The notes below the pieces were generated by a model that saw nothing but the letters and a program-made list of their open reading frames with translations, had not been told where the DNA came from and searched no databases. A DNA stretch of 64,000 nt, from NCBI GenBank assembly GCA_012516785.1, contig JAAYWH010000029.1:1-64000 (forward strand), given 5' to 3'. Position numbers and translations under genes: made by a program. The number at the start of each line of letters is the position of its first letter. The first letter of the stretch is position 1. This DNA comes from Methanomicrobiales archaeon (GTDB lineage Archaea > Halobacteriota > Methanomicrobia > Methanomicrobiales > Methanospirillaceae). This document shows positions 10,273 to 18,444 of the stretch, piece after piece.

Positions 10273-11451
10273 TTAGGCTTCGTCAGAATACCTGAGCATC
10301 AATCCCTTGTATACCCGTACTGCATTCTCGAGCGACTCGACCGTCACATGCTCATCAACTGCATGCAGGGCTTGTATCTCGCCAGGACCGTACTCGACGA
10401 CCGGGAATCCTTCGCGCCTCAGGTAACGTGCGTCGCTTGCAGCCCACTGCACCATGGGGCGGGCTGGCTGATGATGGACATTTTTTATCTCCTCAAGCAG
10501 GCGGGTCACAAGCAGGGAGTCCGGAGACGTGATACTTGGCTCCGACATGTTGATGACTGAGATATCGGCTCCGGGCGCATGGGTCCGGATCTCTTCGAGG
10601 AGGACGGGAATGCTGCACCCCCATGGGATACGGAGGTCGAGTTCGAGGCTGCACTGCTGTGCAACGATATTGGCTTTCTCTCCCCCCTCGATGGTCCCCG
10701 GGTTGAACATCACGTGGGTGAGGATATCCTTTGTCCCTTCCATGGAGAAGATCTCCCCGAGGATCTCGGATGATTCACTGATCAGCCGGGAGAGCCCGGG
10801 GTCACCGGGATCATACTCGCGGGTATGCAGTGTTTTTATAAACTCGATGAAGGAGAAGGCCTCCATGACGGCACTCACTCCCTTCACCGGGTAGAGCGAC
10901 CCATGACCTGGTGTCCCATGGAATATGCAGCAGAGCCGCATCAGCCCTTTCTGACCGACATTGGGGGAGAGGGGGGGTGTCGGCTCTGCAATGAGGGTGT
11001 CACAGGGGATCAGCATATTTCCTGCGATCAGTTTCCTGATGCCGTTGGTACCGCTGGTCTCTTCATCGCAGACGAATGCCAGGTCCGCAGGGAGTTCATG
11101 CCCTTCATCGATCACCTCCCTGCACGCGGAAAGGATCGAGGCACATCCCCCCTTCATGTCGGTGCTTCCCCGTCCCCAGACCTTCCCGTCCTCGATCGTT
11201 CCGGAAAACGGATCATGCCGCCATGAACGGGAGAGGGCCGGGACCACATCGACATGCCCGCAGAAGAGCAGCCTGCCCTTCGGTTTTGCCGAGACGAGGT
11301 TGTACTTCCCGCCTTTGCTCCTGATCACCCGGGTCTTAATCCCGCAGGAGTCCGTGAAGTCCCGGATATACCCGATCACGTCCCTCGTATCGCCCGGAGG
11401 GTTCTCACTCCGGATTCGGACAAGGTCGGCGCAGAGGTGGGCGGGTGTCAT
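10273..11451 (-). CDS. M20-family metallopeptidase (DapE/ArgE-like)
   Basis: Product of 392 residues. Zinc-ligand motifs are FCGHVDVVP, GRGSTDMKGG and the catalytic-glutamate segment CDEETSGTNG, in the order expected for M20 deacylases. The family includes succinyl-diaminopimelate desuccinylase, acetylornithine deacetylase and dipeptidases. Because dapA, dapB and asd are encoded 5-8 kb away, a role in lysine biosynthesis is attractive, but sequence alone does not fix the substrate. AGGGAGAG precedes the ATG at 11451; another ATG lies 18 bases upstream at 11469. It follows the unknown gene at 11475-11978 directly. Confidence 0.82.
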   Translation of the reverse strand: MTPAHLCADLVRIRSENPPGDTRDVIGYIRDFTDSCGIKTRVIRSKGGKYNLVSAKPKGRLLFCGHVDVVPALSRSWRHDPFSGTIEDGKVWGRGSTDMKGGCASILSACREVIDEGHELPADLAFVCDEETSGTNGIRKLIAGNMLIPCDTLIAEPTPPLSPNVGQKGLMRLCCIFHGTPGHGSLYPVKGVSAVMEAFSFIEFIKTLHTREYDPGDPGLSRLISESSEILGEIFSMEGTKDILTHVMFNPGTIEGGEKANIVAQQCSLELDLRIPWGCSIPVLLEEIRTHAPGADISVINMSEPSITSPDSLLVTRLLEEIKNVHHQPARPMVQWAASDARYLRREGFPVVEYGPGEIQALHAVDEHVTVESLENAVRVYKGLMLRYSDEA

Positions 11452-11474
11452 GGGTATTCTCTCCCTCATGTCGT

Positions 11475-11978
11475 TCAGCTGCAGCGCTTGAACTCGGCGA
11501 ACCTGGAAGCAAGCGATGCATCCTCATAGAGGCTTTTCAGGAAGTCCTGTTTGAAGAACTCCTCGATCATCATGAAGAACACGTGGGGACGAATCGCATC
11601 GCGGTTGTCCCGGTCAAGGACAATCCTGAAGCTGATGTAGGATGCCGGATCCCCGTCATCGTAGATCTTCCGCCAGAGCGAGGGGAGGTCATCGAAGATT
11701 CCAGGATGGTTCACCTTGAGCCAGTTGACAAATGCGGGGAACTTCGCCCGGTCGCCCTTCTTCTCCTCATCAATCCTCCACCGGAGATACTGGCCTGCCA
11801 TGATATTCTTGGGCGACTGGTAAGTGTAAGTCATCAGCCCGACGGTGTAATCGATATGGGCGAGGGCATCGATAAAGTAGAAGTAGAGTACCGGATCCCA
11901 GAGGGACTGATCGTGAAGGACGAGCGATTTCTCATACAGGTGCTCAAGGACATGAACGTACTCCTTGTCTTCATTCAT
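11475..11978 (-). CDS. Conserved-looking cytoplasmic protein, unknown
   Basis: Product of 167 residues without signal peptide or membrane segment. It is rich in aromatic and charged residues (YFYFIDALAHIDYTVGL, YTYQSPKNIMAGQYLRWRIDEEK). No cysteine or nucleotide motif is visible except a terminal cysteine. I do not recognise the family. Codon use and length fit a real gene. It lies in a minus-strand run ahead of the M20 peptidase (gap 23 bases) and downstream of moaA (gap 81 bases). Confidence 0.75.
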   Translation of the reverse strand: MNEDKEYVHVLEHLYEKSLVLHDQSLWDPVLYFYFIDALAHIDYTVGLMTYTYQSPKNIMAGQYLRWRIDEEKKGDRAKFPAFVNWLKVNHPGIFDDLPSLWRKIYDDGDPASYISFRIVLDRDNRDAIRPHVFFMMIEEFFKQDFLKSLYEDASLASRFAEFKRCS

Positions 11979-12059
11979 AGGATCCTGTTCGCCATGGAGC
12001 GGTATATAAATTCGTAACGGGACAGGGTGCCCCGGAACGCCGGGGGCGGCACCACGCCC

Positions 12060-12938
12060 TTACCGGAAATAGGGGACGCGGCGCCTGACTGCCTCGGCAA
12101 ACAGTTCGCGCAGCTCCTCTTTCGTCTTTCCCCTGACATCCACGTGGTTGTCGGTCCGGAGGAGGCAGGGTTTCAGTTTCCCATCGGAAGTGACCCGGAG
12201 GCGGTTGCAGAAGGCACAGAACTCAGTGTTATGGAGCGGCCGGACTACCTCGACCTCAGATCCTTCGAGACAGTACTTCTTCCGGTGATGCATGCGGCGG
12301 GTCAGTACCTGGGTCGACCGCTTGGAGAGCTGCTGCTCAAGCCCGTTCAGCTCGCTGTGGTAATTGCATCCTTTCATCTCCATCAGCTCGATCAGCTGGA
12401 GAACCAGGTTCCGGTTCCCTTTTACGAACCTGATGAAGTCATCGATCTCGTGCTCGTTGATCCCTTTTAGTACCACCACATTCAGCTTGACAGGTGTCAG
12501 TCCGGCGTCAAGGGATGCATCGATCCCTGCAAGGACCTGGTCGAGGCAGTCCTTTCCGGTGATGGCCCGGTAGGTCTCGTGGTTCAGGCTGTCGAGGCTG
12601 ACGTTCACCCGCGAGAGCCCTGCATCGGCGAGTGCTGGAGCAATATCGGCTAGGAGGGTCCCGTTGGTGGTCATCGAGCTCTCCATGCCTGGGGGGACCG
12701 ACCTGACGATCTTGAGCAGGTCCCTCCGGAGCAGGGGCTCTCCTCCGGTAAATTTGACGCTCCGGAACTCGAACTCAGATGCCACCTCCATAATCTGTGT
12801 GATCTCAGATGCGCTGAGGCTCGCTTCCGGAAGGACCTCACCCTCGGCATGGCAGTACACGCAGCGGAGGTTGCAGGCGGGAGTGAGGCTCACCCGCAGG
12901 TTCGTGACCGGGCGGTTATATGGATCCTTCAGTCTCAT
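12060..12938 (-). CDS. moaA: GTP 3',8-cyclase MoaA (molybdopterin biosynthesis)
   Basis: Product of 292 residues. It is a radical SAM enzyme that makes the first intermediate of molybdopterin, needed for the tungsten/molybdenum formylmethanofuran and formate dehydrogenases of methanogens. The N-terminal cluster is CNLRCVYC (Cys22, 26, 29). The second, substrate-side cluster is CAFCNRLR followed by CLL (C-x2-C-x13-C) near residues 240-260. The SAM-side TGGEPLLRRDL segment is intact. The protein ends in RVPYFR rather than the Gly-Gly tail of bacterial and human MoaA. Its first 23 bases overlap the end of rlmE, so the two are likely co-translated. Confidence 0.92.
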   Translation of the reverse strand: MRLKDPYNRPVTNLRVSLTPACNLRCVYCHAEGEVLPEASLSASEITQIMEVASEFEFRSVKFTGGEPLLRRDLLKIVRSVPPGMESSMTTNGTLLADIAPALADAGLSRVNVSLDSLNHETYRAITGKDCLDQVLAGIDASLDAGLTPVKLNVVVLKGINEHEIDDFIRFVKGNRNLVLQLIELMEMKGCNYHSELNGLEQQLSKRSTQVLTRRMHHRKKYCLEGSEVEVVRPLHNTEFCAFCNRLRVTSDGKLKPCLLRTDNHVDVRGKTKEELRELFAEAVRRRVPYFR

Positions 12939-13521
12939 GCATGCTCACGTGGTTCTTTCCGATGATGTATATCTCTGCGCTCCCTTTCCTGCTCACCGAA
13001 CTTTTAAAGGTCCTGACGGAGAGAAAATGGTCCTGTACTTCACGATACAGCTGCTGAAAATCCTCTCCCTGAAATGCCTTGGCCACGAAATTCCCGCCGG
13101 GCTTTAACACTTCGCAGGCGAAGGAGAGGGCGTCCTCGCCAAGGGCAATGGACCGTGCCTGGTCATAGCTCTTGTGTCCGGAGAGTTTTGGTGCCGCGTC
13201 CGACGTCACCACGTTCACGACCCCGAGAAGATTCCGTGCCTCGGAACGGATCTCCCGATCGGCAATGTCCCCGGTAAGGGTAATGACCCCCTCAATGGGG
13301 ACTATCGGGGAAAGGTCGATCCCGAGTACTGTTCCCCGGGTAAGCCCCCGGATCACCTGGAGCCAGCTCCCTGGTGCAGCCCCAAGATCCACGACATTGT
13401 CCGTCTCCCGGATAATGTGGTGGCGGTTCTGGATCTCGACCAGTTTATAGGCCGCCCTCGATCGGTACCCTTCCCGCATTGCACGAAGATATGCACTGTC
13501 TCTGCTCCATTGAGAACCCAG
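12916..13521 (-). CDS. rlmE: 23S rRNA 2'-O-methyltransferase RlmE (FtsJ), apparent CTG start
   Basis: Product of about 201 residues if read from a CTG at 13521; the first ATG (13479) would remove the first 14 residues. The extra segment reads GSQWSRDSAYLRA, matching the conserved family N-terminus, and it is preceded by GGAGGTG at normal spacing, so the longer form is preferred. The SAM motif is VVDLGAAPGSW. The catalytic K-D-K-E set is seen as the Lys in RAAYKL, the Asp in TSDAAP, the Lys in NFVAKAF and the Glu in AEIYII. It methylates the ribose of a uridine in the 23S A-loop. The end overlaps moaA by 23 bases. Confidence 0.9.
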   Translation of the reverse strand: MGSQWSRDSAYLRAMREGYRSRAAYKLVEIQNRHHIIRETDNVVDLGAAPGSWLQVIRGLTRGTVLGIDLSPIVPIEGVITLTGDIADREIRSEARNLLGVVNVVTSDAAPKLSGHKSYDQARSIALGEDALSFACEVLKPGGNFVAKAFQGEDFQQLYREVQDHFLSVRTFKSSVSRKGSAEIYIIGKNHVSMHETEGSI

Positions 13522-13626
13522 TCATGCCACCTCCTTCCTCTTCACGTTGCCGGCCCCGTATCAAAAGTAGATATTATTAAAATGTGGTCGCATAGTGTAT
13601 AATAGACTCTATATAAGGGGTGTATG

Positions 13627-14370
13627 ATGTTAAAAGCAACGATTGATGCAGATATTCTGAAGGAGTCAATAGACGCGATATCAGCGCTTGTCACCGAATG
13701 CCGGCTTCATACGGATGAAAACGGATTTTCAACCCGTGCTGTGGACACCGCCAACGTGGCAATGGTCTCGGTCACCCTCAAGAAGGAAGCGTTTGAGGGA
13801 TACGGATCAACCAGGAACGAGCTCGGGCTCGACATCGCCAAGATGAAGAACATCTTTGGCATGATGGGGAAGAATGATGTCATCACCCTTGAACTCCCTG
13901 AGGAGAGCCACAAGCTGGAGATCAGTTTCGAAGGATACCGCTATTCCCTCACCCTCCTTGACCCGAATACCATCAGGAAAGATCCGAATCTCCCCAATAT
14001 CGATCTCCCTGGCCGCGTTGTCCTTTCCGGTGCCGAGCTGAACAATACCATCAAGGCAGCATCGGTGGTCTCCGACAAGATTGCCCTCGGGATCGATCCG
14101 GCAACCCAGACCTTCTTCATGTCAGCTGACGGGGATACCGATCATATCCGGCGCTCCTTTGGCAAGGACGAAGTCAATTTCATCAACGGATCCGAATCCC
14201 GTTCCCTCTTTTCACTCGATTACCTGAAGGACATGGGTAAAGTGATGAGCCGGGCAGCCGAGGTCGAGGTCGCTCTTGGCATCGACCACCCGGCCAAGTT
14301 TTCCTTCTATATCGCGAACGGAAACGGCCACGTGGAGTATCTCCTCGCACCCAGGATCGAGGCCGACTGA
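13627..14370 (+). CDS. pcn: DNA polymerase sliding clamp (PCNA)
   Basis: Product of 247 residues, the normal archaeal PCNA length. It starts MLKATIDADILK and has the two-fold repeated clamp architecture; the interdomain region and C-terminal EYLLAPRIEAD match archaeal PCNAs. It forms a trimeric ring that tethers replicative polymerases, FEN1 and ligase. A second ATG lies one codon upstream at 13624. AT-rich elements GTATAATAG and CTATATAAG lie just upstream (13595-13616), indicating a promoter with a very short leader. Its stop codon touches the priL start, so clamp and primase are made together. Confidence 0.95.
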   Translation: MLKATIDADILKESIDAISALVTECRLHTDENGFSTRAVDTANVAMVSVTLKKEAFEGYGSTRNELGLDIAKMKNIFGMMGKNDVITLELPEESHKLEISFEGYRYSLTLLDPNTIRKDPNLPNIDLPGRVVLSGAELNNTIKAASVVSDKIALGIDPATQTFFMSADGDTDHIRRSFGKDEVNFINGSESRSLFSLDYLKDMGKVMSRAAEVEVALGIDHPAKFSFYIANGNGHVEYLLAPRIEAD

Positions 14371-15399
14371 ATGCGGGTCTCCCTTGAATTGAAAGACCTC
14401 GCAAAATATCCTTTTTTGAAAGAAAGCCAGCAGTTCATCGGGGCTTCAACCGACACGATCGAGCAGTTCCTTGCGGGAGCGTCCGGGAGGATCGCCGTCC
14501 GCCATGCGATGGAGAGGATCCGGGTCTCTCTCAAAATGGCTGAACGGGACGGGAACAGTGAGCGGATCCCCTCTGACAGTCTCGACGTGAAACTCTCCAT
14601 CTCCGGGTATGTTCTTGCCCGGATCATCATCTCCTGCGCAGCTGACCGGGCCCTCATGGAGCGCCTCGTACGGTATGAAGCCGGGCGCGCCTACGCCTTT
14701 CTTCTTGATGAAGAAGACGGGAAGAGAAAATACATTGCCTCAAGCGTGGGACTTCAGCTCGGATCAGACAGTCTCCCGGTAATCCAGTATGTCGAGACGG
14801 TCGCAGGGCTCCATGAAGAACGCTGGAGGCTCGTGAACCGGGATGTTGCAGGGGGGGGTGTCGCGGTCAGCCCCCAGGAGATGAACGAACTCTTAAAAGA
14901 GCAGATCCGGGTTGTCCTCTTCCGGCAGCTCCCCCTGCGGGTACCGGAAAAGGTGTGCAGCATGCTCGGTTCACAGGTAGGTGAGATCCGGGATGCCTAT
15001 CAAAAGACGATCCTCGAGCAGTTCGGTTCGGTTGAGGAGGACTGTTTCCCCCCCTGCATCCAGGCCCTTGCAACCGCCCTCACCGCAGGCACCAACCTTC
15101 CCCACTCCGGGCGTTTCGCCCTCACGGCTTTTCTTCACAATATCGGCATGGGACCTGCCCAGATCATCGAGCTCTACTGCAGGGCACCGGATTTCGATCT
15201 CTCAAAGACCCAGTACCAGGTAGAGCATATATCAGGAAGGAGTGGCACGGAGTATACCGCCCCCTCATGTGCTGCCATGAGAACCTTCGGCCTCTGCATT
15301 AAGAGCGACGGGATCTGCGCCAGAATCAACCACCCGCTCAACTATTACCGGTTGAAAAAAAAGAAGGAGAAAAAGGATCCTACTTCGCCTTCTGATTGA
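14371..15399 (+). CDS. priL: DNA primase large subunit PriL
   Basis: Product of 342 residues. PriL is the iron-sulfur subunit of the archaeal/eukaryal primase and works with PriS, which is not in this window. The C-terminal domain carries the expected cluster cysteines: one in CFPPC, one in YCRAPDF and a pair in CAAMRTFGLC, ending with the INHPLNYY segment. The ATG directly follows the PCNA stop. The last 20 bases overlap the end of a convergent small membrane gene (15380-15577). Confidence 0.93.
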   Translation: MRVSLELKDLAKYPFLKESQQFIGASTDTIEQFLAGASGRIAVRHAMERIRVSLKMAERDGNSERIPSDSLDVKLSISGYVLARIIISCAADRALMERLVRYEAGRAYAFLLDEEDGKRKYIASSVGLQLGSDSLPVIQYVETVAGLHEERWRLVNRDVAGGGVAVSPQEMNELLKEQIRVVLFRQLPLRVPEKVCSMLGSQVGEIRDAYQKTILEQFGSVEEDCFPPCIQALATALTAGTNLPHSGRFALTAFLHNIGMGPAQIIELYCRAPDFDLSKTQYQVEHISGRSGTEYTAPSCAAMRTFGLCIKSDGICARINHPLNYYRLKKKKEKKDPTSPSD

Positions 15400-15577
15400 G
15401 GTACAGCCCTGCTGCACTCATGATGATGGCAAAGATGATTATCGTCGCGAGGTACGCGATGCCGTCATTGAGGACCATGGGGAGGATCCAGAGTAGGATC
15501 AGAAATACGGCAAATGCTGCAGCGGCCACTGCGATATCAACGATTCTTGGATCCATGGTTTTCCGGACCGTTTCCAT
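15380..15577 (-). CDS. Small two-helix membrane protein
   Basis: Product of 65 residues. Two hydrophobic helices (about 11-34 and 39-60) are separated by a short loop, and the protein ends in NQKAK. It is the credible 3' part of a much longer open frame whose upstream part has no protein-like composition. The ATG at 15577 has AGGA nearby; an alternative ATG is at 15556. It faces away from the ThiN-type gene at 15665, so the 90-base gap holds both promoters. Function unknown. Confidence 0.65.
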   Translation of the reverse strand: METVRKTMDPRIVDIAVAAAAFAVFLILLWILPMVLNDGIAYLATIIIFAIIMSAAGLYLNQKAK

Positions 15578-15664
15578 ACTATCCTGTATGTTGTTGTCCC
15601 TTATTGTTTTATCCCGCCAGTCCGCTGGGATCACGCATCTCTCATCCGTGTGGGAAAGGGATTT

Positions 15665-16252
15665 ATGCCTGGTATGCCCACGGTGATCACGATGAACGGG
15701 GAGATCCGCACCACGGTGCTTCAGGAGCTTGAGGATGCAGTGCAGGAGCTGATTCGTGTCATGGCTGCTGACCTCATCCCTGAAGTCGGGAGCAACATTG
15801 CGTATGCGATCCCTCAGGCGAAGGACAAGGACGATGTTGCCGCGGTGCAGGGCCGGATTGTGCGGCTCGCAGGAGCCCCGCACCCTGTCGGCCCCGTTGA
15901 ATTCGGCGCAAGCGACCACGTGACCAGGATCGTGCTCACCGCGATGAAGTTTGACCCCGGCGTGCGGTCCGCGGCAAATATCAGATTCACCCCGGAGATT
16001 ATCGGGATCATCGAAGATCTCCTCCTTGAGACCTGTTCCTTTGACCGGGAAAGAGAACCGCCGGGGACGCGCACCATGGACTGGGGAGTCGCCTTCTGCT
16101 GCCGGTCAGGCGTCCCGGATGTTATTTTTGATCGGGGCGCAGTCGGAAAGGAGCCCATGGTGCGGATCCTTGCTGAGCATCCTGCGGAGATCGTCGCAAT
16201 AATCCGGCGGATCAGCACCCGGTTCGGGACGATGCAGGAGGGGAAGGATTAA
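15665..16252 (+). CDS. thiN: ThiN-domain protein (thiamine-phosphate synthase type)
   Basis: Product of 195 residues, essentially a single ThiN domain. Recognisable family segments are IPEVGSNIAYA, GRIVR, FGASDHV, the MDWGV region and the C-terminal VIFDRGAVGKEPM. In archaea this domain is usually fused to ThiD, where it joins the thiamine pyrimidine and thiazole phosphates, or to a helix-turn-helix domain as the regulator ThiR. Here neither partner is attached, so it could be a stand-alone synthase or a ligand-binding protein. The start at 15665 is preferred; a GTG at 15650 is also in frame. It lies between the replication genes and S17e. Confidence 0.85.
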   Translation: MPGMPTVITMNGEIRTTVLQELEDAVQELIRVMAADLIPEVGSNIAYAIPQAKDKDDVAAVQGRIVRLAGAPHPVGPVEFGASDHVTRIVLTAMKFDPGVRSAANIRFTPEIIGIIEDLLLETCSFDREREPPGTRTMDWGVAFCCRSGVPDVIFDRGAVGKEPMVRILAEHPAEIVAIIRRISTRFGTMQEGKD

Positions 16253-16331
16253 ACCGGAATACCGGGGGATCCTGCCATATGTTTTTATGCCATCACGGAG
16301 CATTACTTAAGAATACACCGGTGAAAAGAGT

Positions 16332-16520
16332 ATGGGAATCAAGCCGACTTACATAAAGGCACTCGGGCTGGAGATCCTCGGGAGCTACGGTCCACGTTTT
16401 TCAAAGGATTTTGACGAGAACAAGCAGATTGTCAGCGAAGTGACTACGGTCGAGAGCAAGCGGGTGCGGAACCGGGTTGCCGGATTCATCACAAGAAAAA
16501 TTAATACAGGAAGATACTAG
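16332..16520 (+). CDS. rps17e: 30S ribosomal protein S17e
   Basis: Product of 62 residues, the compact archaeal form of S17e. It starts MGIKPTYIKALG and ends IAGF-like (VAGFITRKIN). Residues SKRVRNRVAG are strongly conserved and basic. It is a structural protein of the small ribosomal subunit. The stop codon lies 13 bases before dapA, and the pair is likely one transcript with dapB. Confidence 0.95.
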   Translation: MGIKPTYIKALGLEILGSYGPRFSKDFDENKQIVSEVTTVESKRVRNRVAGFITRKINTGRY

Positions 16521-16533
16521 ATTACCCTCTTGT

Positions 16534-17409
16534 ATGTTCGAGGGAGTTCTTCCTGCAGTCATTACCCCTTTTCAGAGAAACAGTTCGATGGACCTTGACC
16601 TGCCGGGTCTTGCGTCAAACCTCGAGTTTCTGATAGAGAATGGTGTGCACGGGATAGTCCCGTGTGGATCCACCGGGGAATCAGCAACGCTCAGTTTTGA
16701 GGAACATGAGACTGTCATCGAGAAGACGATCGATGTGGTCAACGGGCGGGTGCCGGTCATTGCAGGCACCGGTTCCAACAACACTGCGGAAGCCGTGCGG
16801 TTCACCAAGGCAGCAAAGGATCTCGGTGCCGACGGGGTGCTTGTCATCAGCCCTTACTATAACAAGCCGAACCGGTCCGGGCTGGTCAAGCACTACACGA
16901 TCCTCGCAGACCTGGACATCCCGGTCATCGTGTACAATGTACCAGGGAGGACGGGCCAGAACCTCCCCCCCGATCTCGTTGTGGAACTGGCGAAACATCC
17001 CAATATCGTCGGGATCAAGGAAGCCTCGGGCGATATCGGCCAGATCTCGCGCATCATTGAGGGAACCCTTGATGAGGAGTTCCAGGTCATTTCCGGGGAC
17101 GACAACCTGACGTTCCCCATCCTGGCCCTGGGGGGGAGCGGCGTCATCTCGGTCGCTGCAAACGTAGAGCCGGGCCGGATGGTCGCCATGTTCGAGGCGT
17201 TCTGCGAGAGTGACTTTGAGACCGCTCTCGACCTCCACTATGAGCTCTCGCCTCTCTTCCGGTCGATGTTCATCGATACCAACCCGATACCGGTCAAGAA
17301 AGCAGTGGAACTCCGCGGCATGGCAGCGGGGTCTGTCAGGCTGCCCCTTGACGAGCTTGACCATGAGAAGACCTCACGGCTGCGGGAGGTCCTTGCCAGC
17401 TATGATTAA
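16534..17409 (+). CDS. dapA: 4-Hydroxy-tetrahydrodipicolinate synthase
   Basis: Product of 291 residues. It condenses pyruvate with aspartate semialdehyde in the diaminopimelate route to lysine. Motifs: GSTGESATL, YYNKPN with the proton-relay tyrosine region, YNVPGRTG, and GIKEASGD holding the Schiff-base lysine. The ATG at 16534 was chosen for its match to the family start (MFEGVLPAVITPF); the open frame runs further upstream across S17e. It overlaps dapB by 8 bases. Confidence 0.95.
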   Translation: MFEGVLPAVITPFQRNSSMDLDLPGLASNLEFLIENGVHGIVPCGSTGESATLSFEEHETVIEKTIDVVNGRVPVIAGTGSNNTAEAVRFTKAAKDLGADGVLVISPYYNKPNRSGLVKHYTILADLDIPVIVYNVPGRTGQNLPPDLVVELAKHPNIVGIKEASGDIGQISRIIEGTLDEEFQVISGDDNLTFPILALGGSGVISVAANVEPGRMVAMFEAFCESDFETALDLHYELSPLFRSMFIDTNPIPVKKAVELRGMAAGSVRLPLDELDHEKTSRLREVLASYD

Positions 17410-18163
17410 GGTGGTGGTCTGCGGCGCCCTCGGGAGGATGGGCACAACGGTGGGCCGGCTCGCGAACGAAGCACCCGACATGGAACTTGTCGGGGGAATC
17501 GATCTCCGAGGGGGCTCTTTTTTTGGCGTCGACGTCACCGAAGCAGCGCAGATAGATACGCTCCTTGCTTCGGCCAGACCGGATGTGCTCATCGATTTCA
17601 CTGCGCCGGCTGCCTCTGTCAGCCATGTCAGGGCTGCTGCAAAGAGCAGAACTGCGGTAGTGGTGGGGACGACCGGTATTTCACCCGAACAACGGGCTGA
17701 GATGGAAAAAGCGATCAAGGGGACCATCCCTGCGGTGATCTCAAGCAACTTCTCAATCGGGGTGAATATCTTCTGGAACCTGCTCAGGGAGGCTGCCCGG
17801 ATGCTGCCAGAATACGACGTGGAAGTGATAGAGGCACATCACCGTTACAAGAAGGATGCCCCGAGCGGGACGGCTAAGACCATTCTTCAGATCCTTGATG
17901 AAGAGCTCGGTTTGCGGGAGAAGAAGTATGGGCGGGAAGGGATGATGGAACGCGGCAGGGAGATCGGCGTCCATGTTATCAGGGGAGGCGACATTGTTGG
18001 CGATCACTCCGTTCTCTTCTCCGGTAATTACGAGACCATCACCCTCTCGCATCGGGCCTATGACCGGTCGGTGTTCGCTCACGGGGCACTTAAGGCCGCC
18101 CGCTGGGTGTCCGGAAAGAAGCCCGGCATCTATGGGATGGCGGAAGTGCTTGACCTGAAGTGA
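17402..18163 (+). CDS. dapB: 4-Hydroxy-tetrahydrodipicolinate reductase
   Basis: Product of 253 residues. The N-terminal Rossmann motif is GALGRMG, and the active-site segment EAHHRYKKDAPSGTA holds the catalytic His and Lys. It reduces the DapA product with NAD(P)H. The start overlaps the dapA stop (TATGATTAA), giving tight coupling. The open frame extends far upstream, but only this start matches the family. Confidence 0.95.
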   Translation: MIKVVVCGALGRMGTTVGRLANEAPDMELVGGIDLRGGSFFGVDVTEAAQIDTLLASARPDVLIDFTAPAASVSHVRAAAKSRTAVVVGTTGISPEQRAEMEKAIKGTIPAVISSNFSIGVNIFWNLLREAARMLPEYDVEVIEAHHRYKKDAPSGTAKTILQILDEELGLREKKYGREGMMERGREIGVHVIRGGDIVGDHSVLFSGNYETITLSHRAYDRSVFAHGALKAARWVSGKKPGIYGMAEVLDLK

Positions 18164-18226
18164 CCGTTCAGAATAGCTCGAACGAAACCTATTTCTTTTG
18201 TCTGGAAAAAACGGGTAAGGTATATC

Positions 18227-18400
18227 ATGACAGCTGTTGTTGACAAGGACAAGTGCACTGCCTGTGAGACCTGTATCGATGAATGCCCTGCTGCCGCAAT
18301 TAGTCTGAATGACGGGAAGGCAAAAGTTGACAAGGACCTCTGTGTCGACTGTGGTTCCTGCGTGGATGTCTGTCCGTCAGAGGCCATCACTCTGGAATAA
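18227..18400 (+). CDS. Small 2[4Fe-4S] ferredoxin
   Basis: Product of 57 residues. Two complete cluster motifs are visible: Cys10-x2-Cys13-x2-Cys16-x3-Cys20-Pro and Cys39-x2-Cys42-x2-Cys45-x3-Cys49-Pro. It is a low-potential electron carrier of the cytoplasm, the type that serves the methanogen formylmethanofuran dehydrogenase, hydrogenases and 2-oxoacid oxidoreductases. The upstream AAGGTATATC serves as ribosome-binding and AT-rich region. It sits between dapB and asd, but its electron partner is not evident from context. Confidence 0.93.
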   Translation: MTAVVDKDKCTACETCIDECPAAAISLNDGKAKVDKDLCVDCGSCVDVCPSEAITLE

Positions 18401-18444
18401 AAACACACGATTTAATTACTCCGACTGACTAACTGCTTTTACTT

